A stretch of 64,000 nt of DNA, from assembly GCF_001005725.1 (NCBI RefSeq), contig NZ_LBIC01000001.1:770501-834500 (forward strand), in the 5' to 3' direction. Position numbers and translations under genes: made by a program. The notes below the pieces were generated by a model. It did no database searches. It was given only the letters and a program-made list of their open reading frames with translations, and had not been told where the DNA came from. Numbering within the stretch: the first letter of the stretch is position 1; the number at the start of each line of letters is the position of its first letter. This stretch comes from Sphingobium chungbukense (GTDB lineage Bacteria > Pseudomonadota > Alphaproteobacteria > Sphingomonadales > Sphingomonadaceae). Shown piece after piece: positions 56,004-64,000 of the stretch.

Positions 56004-56462
56004 ATGACTGATACGCCGATTCCCCTCCATCTGGGTCAGACCAGCGCCCTGCCGTCGCGCCCTGAAGACGCGGTGCTCGATTATGTGCCCAATCCCCGGC
56101 CGGGCAAGCCCTATCTGGTGCGCTTCACCGCGCCGGAATTCACCTCGCTCTGCCCGGTGACGGGGCAGCCGGATTTCGCGCATCTGGTGATCGATTATGC
56201 GCCCGCCGCGACCATCGTGGAATCGAAGTCGCTGAAGCTGTTCCTGGGCTCGTTCCGCAACCATGCGGCGTTCCACGAGGATTGCACCGTGGGGATCGGG
56301 GAGCGGCTGTTCGCGGAGATGAATCCGGTCTGGCTGCGGATCGGGGGCTACTGGTATCCGCGCGGCGGGATTCCCATCGATGTGTTCTGGCAATCGGGCG
56401 AGCCGCCCGCAGGCTTGTGGCTGCCGGCGCAGGACGTGCCGGGATATCGCGGGCGGGGTTAG
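56004..56462 (+). CDS. queF: NADPH-dependent 7-cyano-7-deazaguanine reductase
   Basis: Reduces preQ0 to preQ1 for the tRNA nucleoside queuosine. The short (type I) form of 152 residues. The catalytic cysteine is in [11 protein letters not shown], and [15 protein letters not shown] with FHEDC is the QueF motif. The ATG at 56004 is chosen over an in-frame upstream start at 55974. No other queuosine gene is in the window. Confidence 0.96.
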   Translation: MTDTPIPLHLGQTSALPSRPEDAVLDYVPNPRPGKPYLVRFTAPEFTSLCPVTGQPDFAHLVIDYAPAATIVESKSLKLFLGSFRNHAAFHEDCTVGIGERLFAEMNPVWLRIGGYWYPRGGIPIDVFWQSGEPPAGLWLPAQDVPGYRGRG

Positions 56463-56480
56463 CTGTCCGTCGTCACGCGA

Positions 56481-56510
56481 CGTCATGCCAGCGAAGGCTG
56501 GCATCTCAGG
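56481..56510 (+). repeat. Left palindromic unit flanking the GIY-YIG gene
   Basis: 30-bp unit with hairpin TGCCAGC-GAAG-GCTGGCA and end ATCTCAGG. It matches the reverse complement of 56816-56845 at all but 3 positions, and two of these are paired changes that keep the stem intact. Its last bases form part of the AGGAGG ribosome-binding site of the nuclease gene. Confidence 0.85.
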
Positions 56511-56519
56511 AGGCAATGC

Positions 56520-56813
56520 GTGACGGAGCGGCGAAGCTGGACCTACATCATGACCAACAAGCCATGTGGCGTGCTGTATGTAGGGATCACCAGCAATCTC
56601 GCCGCGCGGGTTGATCAGCATCGGCGCGGTGTCGGTTCGGATTTCTGCCGGAAATATAATCTGCACCGGCTGGTGCTGGCCGAGGAGCATGGCCGCGTCG
56701 AGGATGCCATTGCGCAGGAGAAAGCGTTGACAGCCTGGAAGCGGAATTGGAAGATTCGGTTGATCGAGGAGAGCAATCCTGAATGGCGGGATTTGTTCGC
56801 GTTCATCGTATAG
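56520..56813 (+). CDS. GIY-YIG-domain nuclease, single-domain
   Basis: A 97-residue stand-alone GIY-YIG endonuclease of the UPF0213/YhbQ-like kind. The motif is seen as YIMTNKPCGVLYVGITSNL (first tyrosine in WTYIM, second in LYVGI), then the arginine in LAARVDQHRRG, and the catalytic glutamate in EEHGRVEDAIAQEKALTAWKR. The GTG start at 56520 follows AGGAGG by six bases. The gene lies exactly between inverted palindromic units, which are separated from its ends by 9 and 2 bp. It may be a selfish mobile unit rather than a host gene. Confidence 0.87.
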   Translation: MTERRSWTYIMTNKPCGVLYVGITSNLAARVDQHRRGVGSDFCRKYNLHRLVLAEEHGRVEDAIAQEKALTAWKRNWKIRLIEESNPEWRDLFAFIV

Positions 56814-56815
56814 GA

Positions 56816-56845
56816 CCTGAGATCCCAGCTTTCGCTGGGATGACG
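56816..56845 (-). repeat. Right palindromic unit flanking the GIY-YIG gene
   Basis: Starts 2 bp after the nuclease stop with CCTGAGAT and holds hairpin TCCCAGC-TTTC-GCTGGGA. It is the inverted partner of 56481-56510. Confidence 0.85.
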
Positions 56846-57005
56846 ATGATCGACTTTGTTTGACAAACGAACAACAAGCTTCGACCAACGACATCGGCGA
56901 CAGGGCGCCCGGCTTGACCGGTGGGCCGAAAGGGTCGATCCCCCTGTCATCCAGGCGCGCCATGTTTCAGCCGCGCCGTTCCAACCTGTCGGAGTTGCGA
57001 ACCTC

Positions 57006-59669
57006 ATGCCCTTCTCGAAAATTCTTCCGCTGATGCTGGCGGCTGCGCCCCTGGCCATGGCGGTGCCCGCGCTGGCGCAGACGGCTGCGCCCGCCGGGCC
57101 TGCCGCCGGCGTCACCACCCAGTTGCCGCGGGGCGCCGCGCCCAGCCATTATGCGATCCAGGTCACGCCCGATGCGGCGAACCTCAAATTCAGCGGCAAG
57201 GCGACGATCGATATCATCGTCACACGGGCCATGCCCGCTCTGGTGCTGAATGCGGCCGACCTGACGGTGAACAGCGTCGCGCTGACCCCGGCGAAAGGCA
57301 GCGCAAAGAGGGGGGGAGCGGTCAAGGGAACCGCCAAGATCGACGCCGAGGCGCAGACCGTGGCCTTCGATTTCGGCAAGCCGGTCCAGCCGGGCAGCTA
57401 CACGCTCGCGATCGACTATGCGGGCATCATCAACACCCAGGCGAACGGGCTGTTCGCGCTCGACTATACCGATAATGCAGGCAAAGCGAAGCGGGCGTTG
57501 TTCACCCAGTTCGAGGCGCCCGATGCCCGCCGCTTCGTGCCGAGCTTCGACGAGCCGAGCTACAAGGCGACCTTCGACCTTTCCGCCGTCATCCCGGCCG
57601 ACCAGCTTGCGGTCAGCAACATGCCGGTCGAGAGCAGCACCGACGCCGCCGCCGGCAAGAAGCTGGTGACGTTCGGCACCAGTCCGAAAATGTCATCCTA
57701 TCTGCTGTTCTTCGGTCTGGGTGAACTGGAGCGCGCCACCAAGATGGCGGGCGCGACCGAGGTCGGCGTGATCACCGGCAGGGGCAATACGGGCAAGGCG
57801 CAGTTGGCGCTGGACGCTTCCGCGGCGATCCTGCCTTATTATAACGATTATTTCGGTGTGCCCTTCCCGCTGCCCAAGCTCGACAATGTCGCCGGGCCGG
57901 GGCAGAGCCAGTTCTTCTCCGCCATGGAGAATTGGGGCGCGATCTTCACCTTCGAACGTGCCTTGCTGGTCGATCCGCGCTTCACGTCGGAAAGCACGCG
58001 ACGGACCATATATTCCATCGTCGCGCACGAAATGGCGCATCAATGGTTCGGCGACCTCGTCACCATGGCCTGGTGGGACGACCTCTGGCTGAACGAGGGT
58101 TTCGCGAGCTGGATGGCGACCAAGGTCACCGACAAGCTGAACCCCGAATGGGAAATGCTGCTCTCCCGCGTCAACGGCCGCGAGCGCGCGATGAGCCTGG
58201 ATTCGCTGGTGACGACCCACCCGATCCTCCAGAAGATCCACACCGTGGATGAGGTGAATCAGGCGTTCGACGACATCACCTATGAAAAGGGTGAGGCGGT
58301 GATCACCATGCTGGAGGGCTTTGCCGGGGAGGATGCGTGGCGGTCGGGCATCCGCGCCTATATGAAGAGCCACGCCTATGGGAACACCGTGACCGACGAT
58401 CTGTGGAAGGCGGTCGAGGGCGCGGGCGCCAAGGGTGTGGTCGGCATCGCGCATGATTTCACCAGCCAGCCGGGCATCCCGCTGGTGAAGGTGGAGAGCG
58501 CGCAATGTCAGGGCGGTTCGACTGTGCTGTCATTGTCCCAAGGCGAGTTCAGCCGCGACCGCAAGGACAAGACCCCCCTCAGATGGAATGTGCCCGTCAT
58601 GGCGCAGACCGTCGGCGCGGCGCAGCAGCGGCTGATCCTGAACGGATCGGCGCAGGTGACGCTGCCGGGCTGCGGCGCCTATGTCATCAATGCGGGGCAG
58701 ACGGGCTATTATCGCTCGCTCTATCCGGAGGCGAACGTCAAGGCCTTGGCAAAGGACTTCACCAAGCTGGCGTCCATGGACCAGATCGGCCTGCTGGCGG
58801 ATAATTTCCAGCTCGGGCTGGGTGGCTATCAGCCGATGGGCCTTGCGCTCGACCTGGTGGATGCGGTGCCGTCGAACGCCAGCCCCGCCGTGCTGGCGGA
58901 GGTGCCGGGCTATCTCGACAGCGCGCATACCATGTTGGAAAGCGACAAGGCGGCGCAGGCGCGGGTCGCGGCTTATGCGACGAAGAAGCTGAGCCCGGTG
59001 CTGGCGAGCGTTGGTTTCGATGCCAAGCCCGGTGAAAATCCGCAGGTGCCGGTGTTGCGTTCGGCGCTGGTGTCGACGCTGGGCGGCATGGGGGACAAGG
59101 CCGTGGTGGCCGAAGCGAACAAGCGTTTTGCCGCGCTGGCGGGCAATCCGGCGGCGCTCGATGGACCGCTGCGCAATGTGTGGCTGCGGATCATTGCCGA
59201 AAATGCCGATGCGGCGACCTGGGACAAGCTGCGGGGCCTGGCCAATGGGGCGAAGTCGGATCTGGAGAAGAGCACGACCTTCGCGCTGCTGGGCGTCGCC
59301 AAGGATGAGAAGCTGGCGGCCAAGGCGCTGGACCTCGCCATGACCGACGAACCGGGCAAGACGACGAGCGCGGCGATCATCTCCGCCGTGGGGTCTGAGC
59401 ATTCGATGCTGGCGGTCGACTATGTGCTGGCGCATCGGGCGCAATATGAGGCGATGATCGACGTGTCGGCGCGAAGCCAGGCGATTGCGCGGCTGGGCGG
59501 GAATTCGGCCGATCCGGCGATGGTGACGAAGCTGGATGGCTATGCGACCCAGTATCTGACGCCGGAATCGCGCAAGGTGGTGGATCGTTCCATCGCCGCG
59601 ATCAAGACGAGGATCGAGACGCGGGCGCGGTTGAAGCCGGCGCTGACGGCCTGGTTCGCGAAGAAGTGA
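57006..59669 (+). CDS. M1-family aminopeptidase, exported
   Basis: Zinc metallopeptidase of 887 residues. A signal peptide (MPFSKILPLMLAAAPLAMAV, cleavage near ALAQ) sends it to the periplasm. The zinc site H-E-x2-H is HEMAH at 341-345, with the third ligand E in LWLNEGFASW. The exopeptidase motif is FFSAMENWGAI, with serine where many members have glycine. An ERAP1-like C-terminal helical domain completes it. The ATG at 57006 was preferred to the open frame from 56856, which runs through the intergenic repeat. Confidence 0.95.
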   Translation: MPFSKILPLMLAAAPLAMAVPALAQTAAPAGPAAGVTTQLPRGAAPSHYAIQVTPDAANLKFSGKATIDIIVTRAMPALVLNAADLTVNSVALTPAKGSAKRGGAVKGTAKIDAEAQTVAFDFGKPVQPGSYTLAIDYAGIINTQANGLFALDYTDNAGKAKRALFTQFEAPDARRFVPSFDEPSYKATFDLSAVIPADQLAVSNMPVESSTDAAAGKKLVTFGTSPKMSSYLLFFGLGELERATKMAGATEVGVITGRGNTGKAQLALDASAAILPYYNDYFGVPFPLPKLDNVAGPGQSQFFSAMENWGAIFTFERALLVDPRFTSESTRRTIYSIVAHEMAHQWFGDLVTMAWWDDLWLNEGFASWMATKVTDKLNPEWEMLLSRVNGRERAMSLDSLVTTHPILQKIHTVDEVNQAFDDITYEKGEAVITMLEGFAGEDAWRSGIRAYMKSHAYGNTVTDDLWKAVEGAGAKGVVGIAHDFTSQPGIPLVKVESAQCQGGSTVLSLSQGEFSRDRKDKTPLRWNVPVMAQTVGAAQQRLILNGSAQVTLPGCGAYVINAGQTGYYRSLYPEANVKALAKDFTKLASMDQIGLLADNFQLGLGGYQPMGLALDLVDAVPSNASPAVLAEVPGYLDSAHTMLESDKAAQARVAAYATKKLSPVLASVGFDAKPGENPQVPVLRSALVSTLGGMGDKAVVAEANKRFAALAGNPAALDGPLRNVWLRIIAENADAATWDKLRGLANGAKSDLEKSTTFALLGVAKDEKLAAKALDLAMTDEPGKTTSAAIISAVGSEHSMLAVDYVLAHRAQYEAMIDVSARSQAIARLGGNSADPAMVTKLDGYATQYLTPESRKVVDRSIAAIKTRIETRARLKPALTAWFAKK

Positions 59670-59676
59670 GATGAGG

Positions 59677-59708
59677 GGGCGGTGGAGTGATCCACCGCCC
59701 TATTTTTT
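59677..59708 (+). terminator. Intrinsic terminator after the aminopeptidase gene
   Basis: A perfect 10-bp stem GGGCGGTGGA / TCCACCGCCC with loop GTGA, followed by TATTTTTT. It starts 8 bp after the stop codon. Confidence 0.93.
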
Positions 59709-59772
59709 ACAGTCATTCCTGCCTTCACGGAAAGGATGATGATAGATGAGCCAGAGCGATTTCGCGTGAAAA

Positions 59773-59956
59773 GGAACATTCCCCGGCTCGGAAATCGCGG
59801 CAAACAAAGAAAATCAGGGGATGTTCCGCTTCAATCCAATCGGAACATGTTCTAGAGCATCGTGCGCAAAAGTGGGAACCGGTTTTGCGCTTAAAGCGAT
59901 GCGACAACAAAAGCTTAGAGCGTGCGGCTCGCGTACGATTTAGCGCAGCGCGCTCT
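59773..59956. repeat. Intergenic inverted-repeat block, alphaproteobacterial type
   Basis: Several nested palindromes in a row: GGAACATTCCCC (59773) with GGGGATGTTCC (59817); AGAGCATCGTGCG with CGATGCGAC around GTGGGAACCGGTTTTGCGC; then TAGAGCGTGCGGC with GCGCGCTCTA. The middle part (from AGAGCATCG to AAGCTTAGAGC) is like an interspersed repeat known from many alphaproteobacterial genomes. Confidence 0.7.
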
Positions 59957-59992
59957 AGTGATCCGAATGAGGCATATTTCAAATCCACCACA

Positions 59993-61309
59993 TTAGAGCA
60001 GCCGCCGCTCGAACGCGCCGCGTTCCAGTTCCTCCCGGAAATCGGGATGCGCGATCCCAATCAGCGCGCGGGCCCGTTCGGAGAGCGTCTTGCCCTTCAT
60101 GTCGGCCCAGCCATATTCGGTGACCACGATGTGCGTGTCGGTGCGGGGCGTCGTGACGGGGCCGTCGAGCCAGGGCACGATCCGCGACACTTTCCCCTTC
60201 GCCGCGGTCGAGTGGCAGGCAATGATCGATCGGCCGCCCTTCGCCGCATAGGCGCCCCGCACGAAGTCGAGCTGGCCCCCGGTGCCGCTATATTGGCGCC
60301 CGTTCATATGTTCGGAGTTGCAGGCACCGCTGAGGTCGACCTGAATCGTGGCGTTGACCGAGATCATGCGGTCGTTCCGGGCGATGACGTGCGGGGCGTT
60401 CACATATTCGACCGGATGCGCCTCAAGCGCTGGATTGTCGTGCAGGAAGTCGTAGAGGCTCTGGTCGCCCATGGCGAAGGTGAAGACCGATCGGCCCGTG
60501 TGGATGGGCTTGCGGCTGTTGTCGACCACCCCCGCCTGGATGAGCCTGACGAGGCCGGGGGAGAGCAGTTCGGTGTGGATGCCGAGGTTCCGGTGATGCA
60601 TCAGCGCGGCGCAGACGGCGTCCGGCACCGCGCCGATGCCCATTTGCAGGCAGGCGCCGTCCTCCACCATGTCCGCGATGATGGCGCCTATGGCTTCGTC
60701 ATTGGACGTGCGGGGCAAAGCGGGAATCTGCACGAGCGGGACATGGTTCTCGACGATCGCGGTGATGGCCGAGAGCGGGATTTTGCAGTCGCCATGGACA
60801 GTGGGCATGGCGGGGTTGACCTCCACGACCAGCCGGACGCCGCTGCGCGCGACGGCAAGGGCATAGTCGGTGTTGGTGCCCAGGCTGAAATAGCCGTCGG
60901 CGTCCATCGGCGAGACAGTGACGAACAGCGTGTCGGCATGCAGATGTTCGGTCAGGATGCGGGGTATCTGGTGGAATTGGACCGGGAGCGTTTCGACCAG
61001 GCTTTGCATCGTGTCATTGCGCAGGGCGTCGGTGCTGCGTTCGACGCCGCCGTGGAACAGGCTGACATGGCGGATGCGGTCGTGGAGGTCGGGGGCGAGG
61101 ATCGATTTGCTGGCGATGGCGCAGGCGAGCATGCAGTAGAGCGTGCCGCCCGTGAGGGTTCCGGAGCGGACGCGATCGGCCAGCGCGTCCATCAGGGCGG
61201 GCGGGTAGCTGACGCCGAGGCCGACGACCATCTTCGCGTCATCGGGGATCAGGGCGGCGGCCTGGGCGGCGGTCATCGTCTTGGCGCGGTAATTTTCTGT
61301 AGTGGACAT
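59993..61309 (-). CDS. Acetyl-CoA hydrolase/4-hydroxybutyrate-type CoA-transferase
   Basis: CoA-transferase family I protein of 438 residues. It has the two-domain form seen in AcCoA hydrolase/transferases: GVSYPPALMDALADR near the N-terminus, TVSPMDADGYFSLG, and the C-terminal QYSGTGGQLDFVRGA with the oxyanion-hole glycines, then VVTEYGWADMKGK. The ATG at 61309 (M-S-T-T-E-N) is preferred; an in-frame ATG at 61360 lacks a ribosome-binding site. The substrate (acetyl, butyryl or hydroxybutyryl) cannot be told from sequence. Confidence 0.88.
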   Translation of the reverse strand: MSTTENYRAKTMTAAQAAALIPDDAKMVVGLGVSYPPALMDALADRVRSGTLTGGTLYCMLACAIASKSILAPDLHDRIRHVSLFHGGVERSTDALRNDTMQSLVETLPVQFHQIPRILTEHLHADTLFVTVSPMDADGYFSLGTNTDYALAVARSGVRLVVEVNPAMPTVHGDCKIPLSAITAIVENHVPLVQIPALPRTSNDEAIGAIIADMVEDGACLQMGIGAVPDAVCAALMHHRNLGIHTELLSPGLVRLIQAGVVDNSRKPIHTGRSVFTFAMGDQSLYDFLHDNPALEAHPVEYVNAPHVIARNDRMISVNATIQVDLSGACNSEHMNGRQYSGTGGQLDFVRGAYAAKGGRSIIACHSTAAKGKVSRIVPWLDGPVTTPRTDTHIVVTEYGWADMKGKTLSERARALIGIAHPDFREELERGAFERRLL

Positions 61310-61389
61310 GATGCTCTCCCGGCTTTCGGGGATATTCGCGCCGTTGGGACCGAAGCGCAATCGCGACGAAAGTCGAATCCGGGCAGGCG

Positions 61390-62463
61390 TCAGCGGTCTA
61401 TACCCAACGCCTGCACAATATCATCCCATGCGACCAGCTTGAAATTCTGGGCGGCCGTGGCGTTGTGGCCATCCTGCGCGACGAAGAGGCCGCCCGGATA
61501 ACCAGGGCCGAAATCGCCCAGCATCAGGTCGATGCCGTCGGTTTCCTCCGACCCGCCGATGGCGCCGTCGACCACGCGGAAGCGGCCGGCATAGCTGTCG
61601 TCGCTCAGGCGATAGGCGACATAGGCGTTGTCGCCCTGGCTGGAAACGAGGACATAGCCGTCCTTCTCGCCCATGGGTGCTATGGCGACGCCTTCGGCGT
61701 CCATGACAAGGTTCTTGCCGTCGGCGGCGGCGATCTTCGTGGGGGCGATCGAGCCGGTCGGTCGGGCGTCGAAGCGCCAGAGGCCGACATCCTCCTCCGC
61801 CACATAGAGGATGCCGGTACGGTCATCGACCGCGCAGCCTTCGGATTGGGTGCCGAGTTTCATGGTGCGGACGATCTTGCCCGAAGGGGCCGCGCCGGAG
61901 GTATCGAGCGCGATCTGGTTCACCGTGCCGTCCTTGAGCACGACGAAGGCGTAGGTCGCTTCCGGCGCGCGATAGAGGCAGATCCCATAGGCCTCGCCCG
62001 CACCCGCATCGACTTTGCCCAGCGCAGAGAGTTTGGCGGTGGCGGGATCGAGGCGGAAGAGGGCGAGTTTGGCATGGGCGACATCGTTGCGGTCGCTGGC
62101 GACGACGAGGATGCCGTTCCGCCCTTCGATCGTCACGCCGTCGCGCAGGTCGACATTGTTGACCCGGCCGGCATCGAGAAAGTCGCGGGTCTTGCCGTCC
62201 AGGCCGTAGACATAGAGCCCGGCCTTCTTGTCCGTGCCGACGATCAGGCTTTGCGCGGGGTTGGCGGCGTTGCGCCAGATTGCCGGATCGTCCGCCGCGT
62301 CCGCATTGGGTGTGCCGACCGGCGCGGTTTCCCCCCGTGCCGTGACGGTCGTGGCCGGGGCGGCGTTGGCGATGCGCTGGGCCAGGGGCGGTTCGGTCGC
62401 CGTGGCGGCGCAGGCACCGAGCAGAAGGGTGGCACAAAGGGCAGCAGATGGGCGGTTGGTCAT
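61390..62463 (-). CDS. Beta-propeller phytase, lipoprotein
   Basis: Calcium-dependent phytase (BPP family) of 357 residues, releasing phosphate from inositol hexakisphosphate. The ATG at 62463 starts a lipoprotein signal peptide with lipobox LLLGAC. Family motifs include NADAADDPAIWRN, LIVGTDKKAGLYVYGLDGK, RVNNVDLRDG, and the metal/phosphate residues in EGCAVDDRTGILYVAEEDVG and DAEGVAI. The protein is probably at the cell surface or in the periplasm. A TonB-dependent receptor is divergent from it, with a Pho box between them. Confidence 0.93.
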   Translation of the reverse strand: MTNRPSAALCATLLLGACAATATEPPLAQRIANAAPATTVTARGETAPVGTPNADAADDPAIWRNAANPAQSLIVGTDKKAGLYVYGLDGKTRDFLDAGRVNNVDLRDGVTIEGRNGILVVASDRNDVAHAKLALFRLDPATAKLSALGKVDAGAGEAYGICLYRAPEATYAFVVLKDGTVNQIALDTSGAAPSGKIVRTMKLGTQSEGCAVDDRTGILYVAEEDVGLWRFDARPTGSIAPTKIAAADGKNLVMDAEGVAIAPMGEKDGYVLVSSQGDNAYVAYRLSDDSYAGRFRVVDGAIGGSEETDGIDLMLGDFGPGYPGGLFVAQDGHNATAAQNFKLVAWDDIVQALGIDR

Positions 62464-62544
62464 GGATGTTCCCCCGTTTCGGGGCGCCTCTTGGACGCGC
62501 TCCATGACGGCAATGTGACAGGCTGGGCGCAAATATCGGTCTCC

Positions 62545-62562
62545 ATGTCACTGATCTGTCAC
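62545..62562 (+). promoter_or_regulatory. Probable PhoB-binding Pho box
   Basis: Two direct 7-bp repeats, ATGTCAC and CTGTCAC, are separated by TGAT, giving the 11-bp period of a Pho box (known consensus CTGTCAT-N4-CTGTCAC/T). The site lies 83 bp before the receptor start and 82 bp before the phytase start, so it may control one or both under phosphate limitation. Orientation favours the receptor gene. Confidence 0.7.
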
Positions 62563-62644
62563 CATAGTTTCATGCGCTTGTATTCCGCCCGCCCTAGGAG
62601 CCCCGCCAAGCCATTTCGACAGGCTGGTCCAACAGGGGGATATC

Positions 62645-64000
62645 ATGCAGCATAAATCCGTCCGGCCGCGCGCCGGCGCCAAATTCGTTCGCTTGGGTCT
62701 GGCATGCGGTATCGCGGGCTGGGCGCTGGCATCGTCGAACGCCATGGCGCAATCCGCAACGTCGCCCGCCGCCGTTGAAGAGGATATGGGCCAGATCGTC
62801 GTGACCGGCACCCGTCCGATTGCCGAGTCCGAAGCCGCCGCGCTAGAGGTCCAGAAGAATTCGGATTCGCTGGTCACGGTCGCCGCGTCGGATTCCGTGG
62901 GCCGGCTGCCCGACCAGAATATCGCACAGGCGGCGAGCCGCCTGCCCGGCATCAGCGTCGAGCGCGACCAGGGCCAGGCCCGCTACATCAACCTGCGCGG
63001 CGCGCCCAAGACCTGGACCACATTGTCGTTCGACGGCATCAATGTGGTGAGCCCGGAAGGCCGCGACGCCCGCTTCGATTCCATCCCGTCCGCCATCGCG
63101 GGCAAGATCATCGTGTCGAAGGCGGTGACGCCCGACATGCCGGGTGAAACGGTCGCGGGCAATGTCAACGTCATCACCCGGTCGGCCTTCGACTATGACG
63201 GCTTCCATCTGGCGGGCAAGGGCGGCCTTGGCTTTGCCGAACTGGGCGACAAGCGGGAATATGAAGGCGCGCTGGTCGTGTCCGACCGCTTCCAGACCGG
63301 CATCGGCGAGATCGGCGTGCTGCTGTCGGGCAGCTATTACGAACGCAACATGGTCACCGACAATTTCGAGACCGACTATGAGCGGGTGGGTGCGCAGGAC
63401 AGCCGTCCCGGCAACGAGACACGCTTCTGGGCGCATGAGGCGGAGAACAAGCTGTACCGCCTGACCCGCAAGAACTGGTCCGTTTCGGGCCGGGTCGACT
63501 GGAAGCCGGACGCGCAGAATACGGTCTCGCTGCGGTCGATCTACACCATCTTCACCGACGACGAGGCGCGCGACAATTACCGCTTCGACCTGGACGACCG
63601 CCAGAGCGACGGCTCGACCTCCTCGGCGGCCTGCACGATCACGCCGAACGCGACACCGACCAACAGCGGCTATGCCGATGTCTGCATCGGCAACACGCCG
63701 CAGCAGGGCACCGTCTACGGCATCGACATCCGTCAGCGCTCCACGTTGCGCGCCTACCGCCAGTCGGTCTTCACCAACACGCTGGCGGGCGACCATGAAT
63801 TCGCCGACGGCTGGAAGCTGAGCTGGGTCGGCAACTATACAGAATCCAAGGATGACCGTTCGGTCGTCGGTGAAGCGACCTGGGACAGCCCTAGCACGCG
63901 TAACCTGCGACCGACCGTCGCCTATGATTTTTCCGACCCGAACCTGTCGCGCCTGACGCTCTACCGCACGTTGCAGCTTGCCAGCCCGACGCGTTACACC
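62645..64000 (+). CDS. TonB-dependent receptor, 3' end outside the window
   Basis: Outer-membrane active transporter, about 452 residues visible. The ATG at 62645 starts a signal peptide (LGLACGIAGWALASSNAMAQ). A TonB box-like EDMGQIVVTGTR is followed by the plug domain: VGRLPDQNIAQAASRLPGIS, RYINLRGAPKTW, and AGNVNVITRSAF. Barrel strands follow to the edge. The sequence is of the large sphingomonad/Caulobacter receptor type (TIGR01782-like). With the neighbouring phytase and the Pho box, a role in uptake of inositol phosphates or their products is a reasonable inference. The frame is open at position 64000. Confidence 0.93.
   Translation, partial: MQHKSVRPRAGAKFVRLGLACGIAGWALASSNAMAQSATSPAAVEEDMGQIVVTGTRPIAESEAAALEVQKNSDSLVTVAASDSVGRLPDQNIAQAASRLPGISVERDQGQARYINLRGAPKTWTTLSFDGINVVSPEGRDARFDSIPSAIAGKIIVSKAVTPDMPGETVAGNVNVITRSAFDYDGFHLAGKGGLGFAELGDKREYEGALVVSDRFQTGIGEIGVLLSGSYYERNMVTDNFETDYERVGAQDSRPGNETRFWAHEAENKLYRLTRKNWSVSGRVDWKPDAQNTVSLRSIYTIFTDDEARDNYRFDLDDRQSDGSTSSAACTITPNATPTNSGYADVCIGNTPQQGTVYGIDIRQRSTLRAYRQSVFTNTLAGDHEFADGWKLSWVGNYTESKDDRSVVGEATWDSPSTRNLRPTVAYDFSDPNLSRLTLYRTLQLASPTRYT

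Larger units (their letters stand above)
59670..59992. other. Repeat-filled spacer between the peptidase and CoA-transferase genes
   Basis: No gene is supported. It contains the peptidase terminator, a degenerate palindrome at about 59712-59738 (TCATTCC...GGATGA) and a block of inverted repeats from 59773 to 59956. Confidence 0.6.

Noticed and set aside
59885..61501. 538-codon plus-strand frame opposite the CoA-transferase
   Set aside because: Starts inside an intergenic repeat and is antisense to a clear CoA-transferase.

Overview
The window looks like a chromosome segment of a high-GC alphaproteobacterium, most likely a sphingomonad (Sphingobium/Sphingomonas group). Reasons: the aa3 oxidase cluster order (coxB, ctaD, ctaB, a 43-residue small protein, ctaG, ctaE, DUF983, SURF1, thrC), a crtZ-type carotenoid hydroxylase, a TorF-type porin, a TonB-dependent receptor paired with a beta-propeller phytase, DUF1489, and short GCGAAGGC-centred palindromes between genes. 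This placement is inference from gene content; no 16S or other marker is present.

Region 1 (1 to about 19,400) is an accessory island. It opens with a P4-type tyrosine recombinase cut by the window edge, followed by an MqsR/MqsA toxin-antitoxin pair with a recognisable MqsA-type operator. Next is a plus-strand operon (2352-11044): a 696-residue FAD/NAD(P)-binding Rossmann protein, a small ORF, a 214-residue protein and a 1042-residue SMC/Rad50-like ABC ATPase with a CPVC zinc hook. An IS21-family element (4714-7235) splits the small ORF. Removing it with one copy of a 9-bp target duplication restores an in-frame gene whose stop overlaps the start of the 214-residue gene. This set looks like an uncharacterised multi-component conflict/defence system and is the main candidate novelty. 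A minus-strand group follows: a UDG-like protein, a hypothetical gene split by an IS256-family element (8-bp duplication, also exactly reconstructable), a DEDDh exonuclease, and a RES toxin whose antitoxin has lost its N-terminus by fusion to a truncated aldo/keto reductase. A cupin gene and further deletion remnants come next: a PLD-like protein, a 62-residue N-terminal fragment and the C-terminal part of a NACHT/STAND-like protein. An AT-rich, gene-free stretch closes the island.

Region 2 (19,445-40,153) is core chromosome: a low-molecular-weight tyrosine phosphatase with a HerA-like ATPase, PEP carboxylase, an outer-membrane barrel, two lipoproteins, a cyclophilin, MgtE, DUF1489, a DNA-metabolism pair (DUF4130-UdgX fusion and its radical-SAM partner, with a hemerythrin and a membrane protein between them), a CHASE3 hybrid histidine kinase, a class II aldolase, S21, an FKBP isomerase, and the minus-strand operon pyrE-pdxJ-acpS-lepB-AI-2E-type transporter.

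Region 3 (40,432-49,191) is the cytochrome c oxidase cluster with its heme and copper assembly factors, running into threonine synthase and a methyltransferase. Region 4 (49,192-64,000) holds crtZ, a TorF porin, a mechanosensitive channel, a cystathionine beta-lyase/sulfurtransferase pair, a proline-rich membrane protein, queF, a GIY-YIG nuclease flanked by inverted palindromes, an M1 aminopeptidase, a CoA-transferase, a phytase, and a divergent TonB receptor that runs off the right edge. The phytase/receptor intergenic region carries a good Pho box, suggesting phosphate-starvation control.
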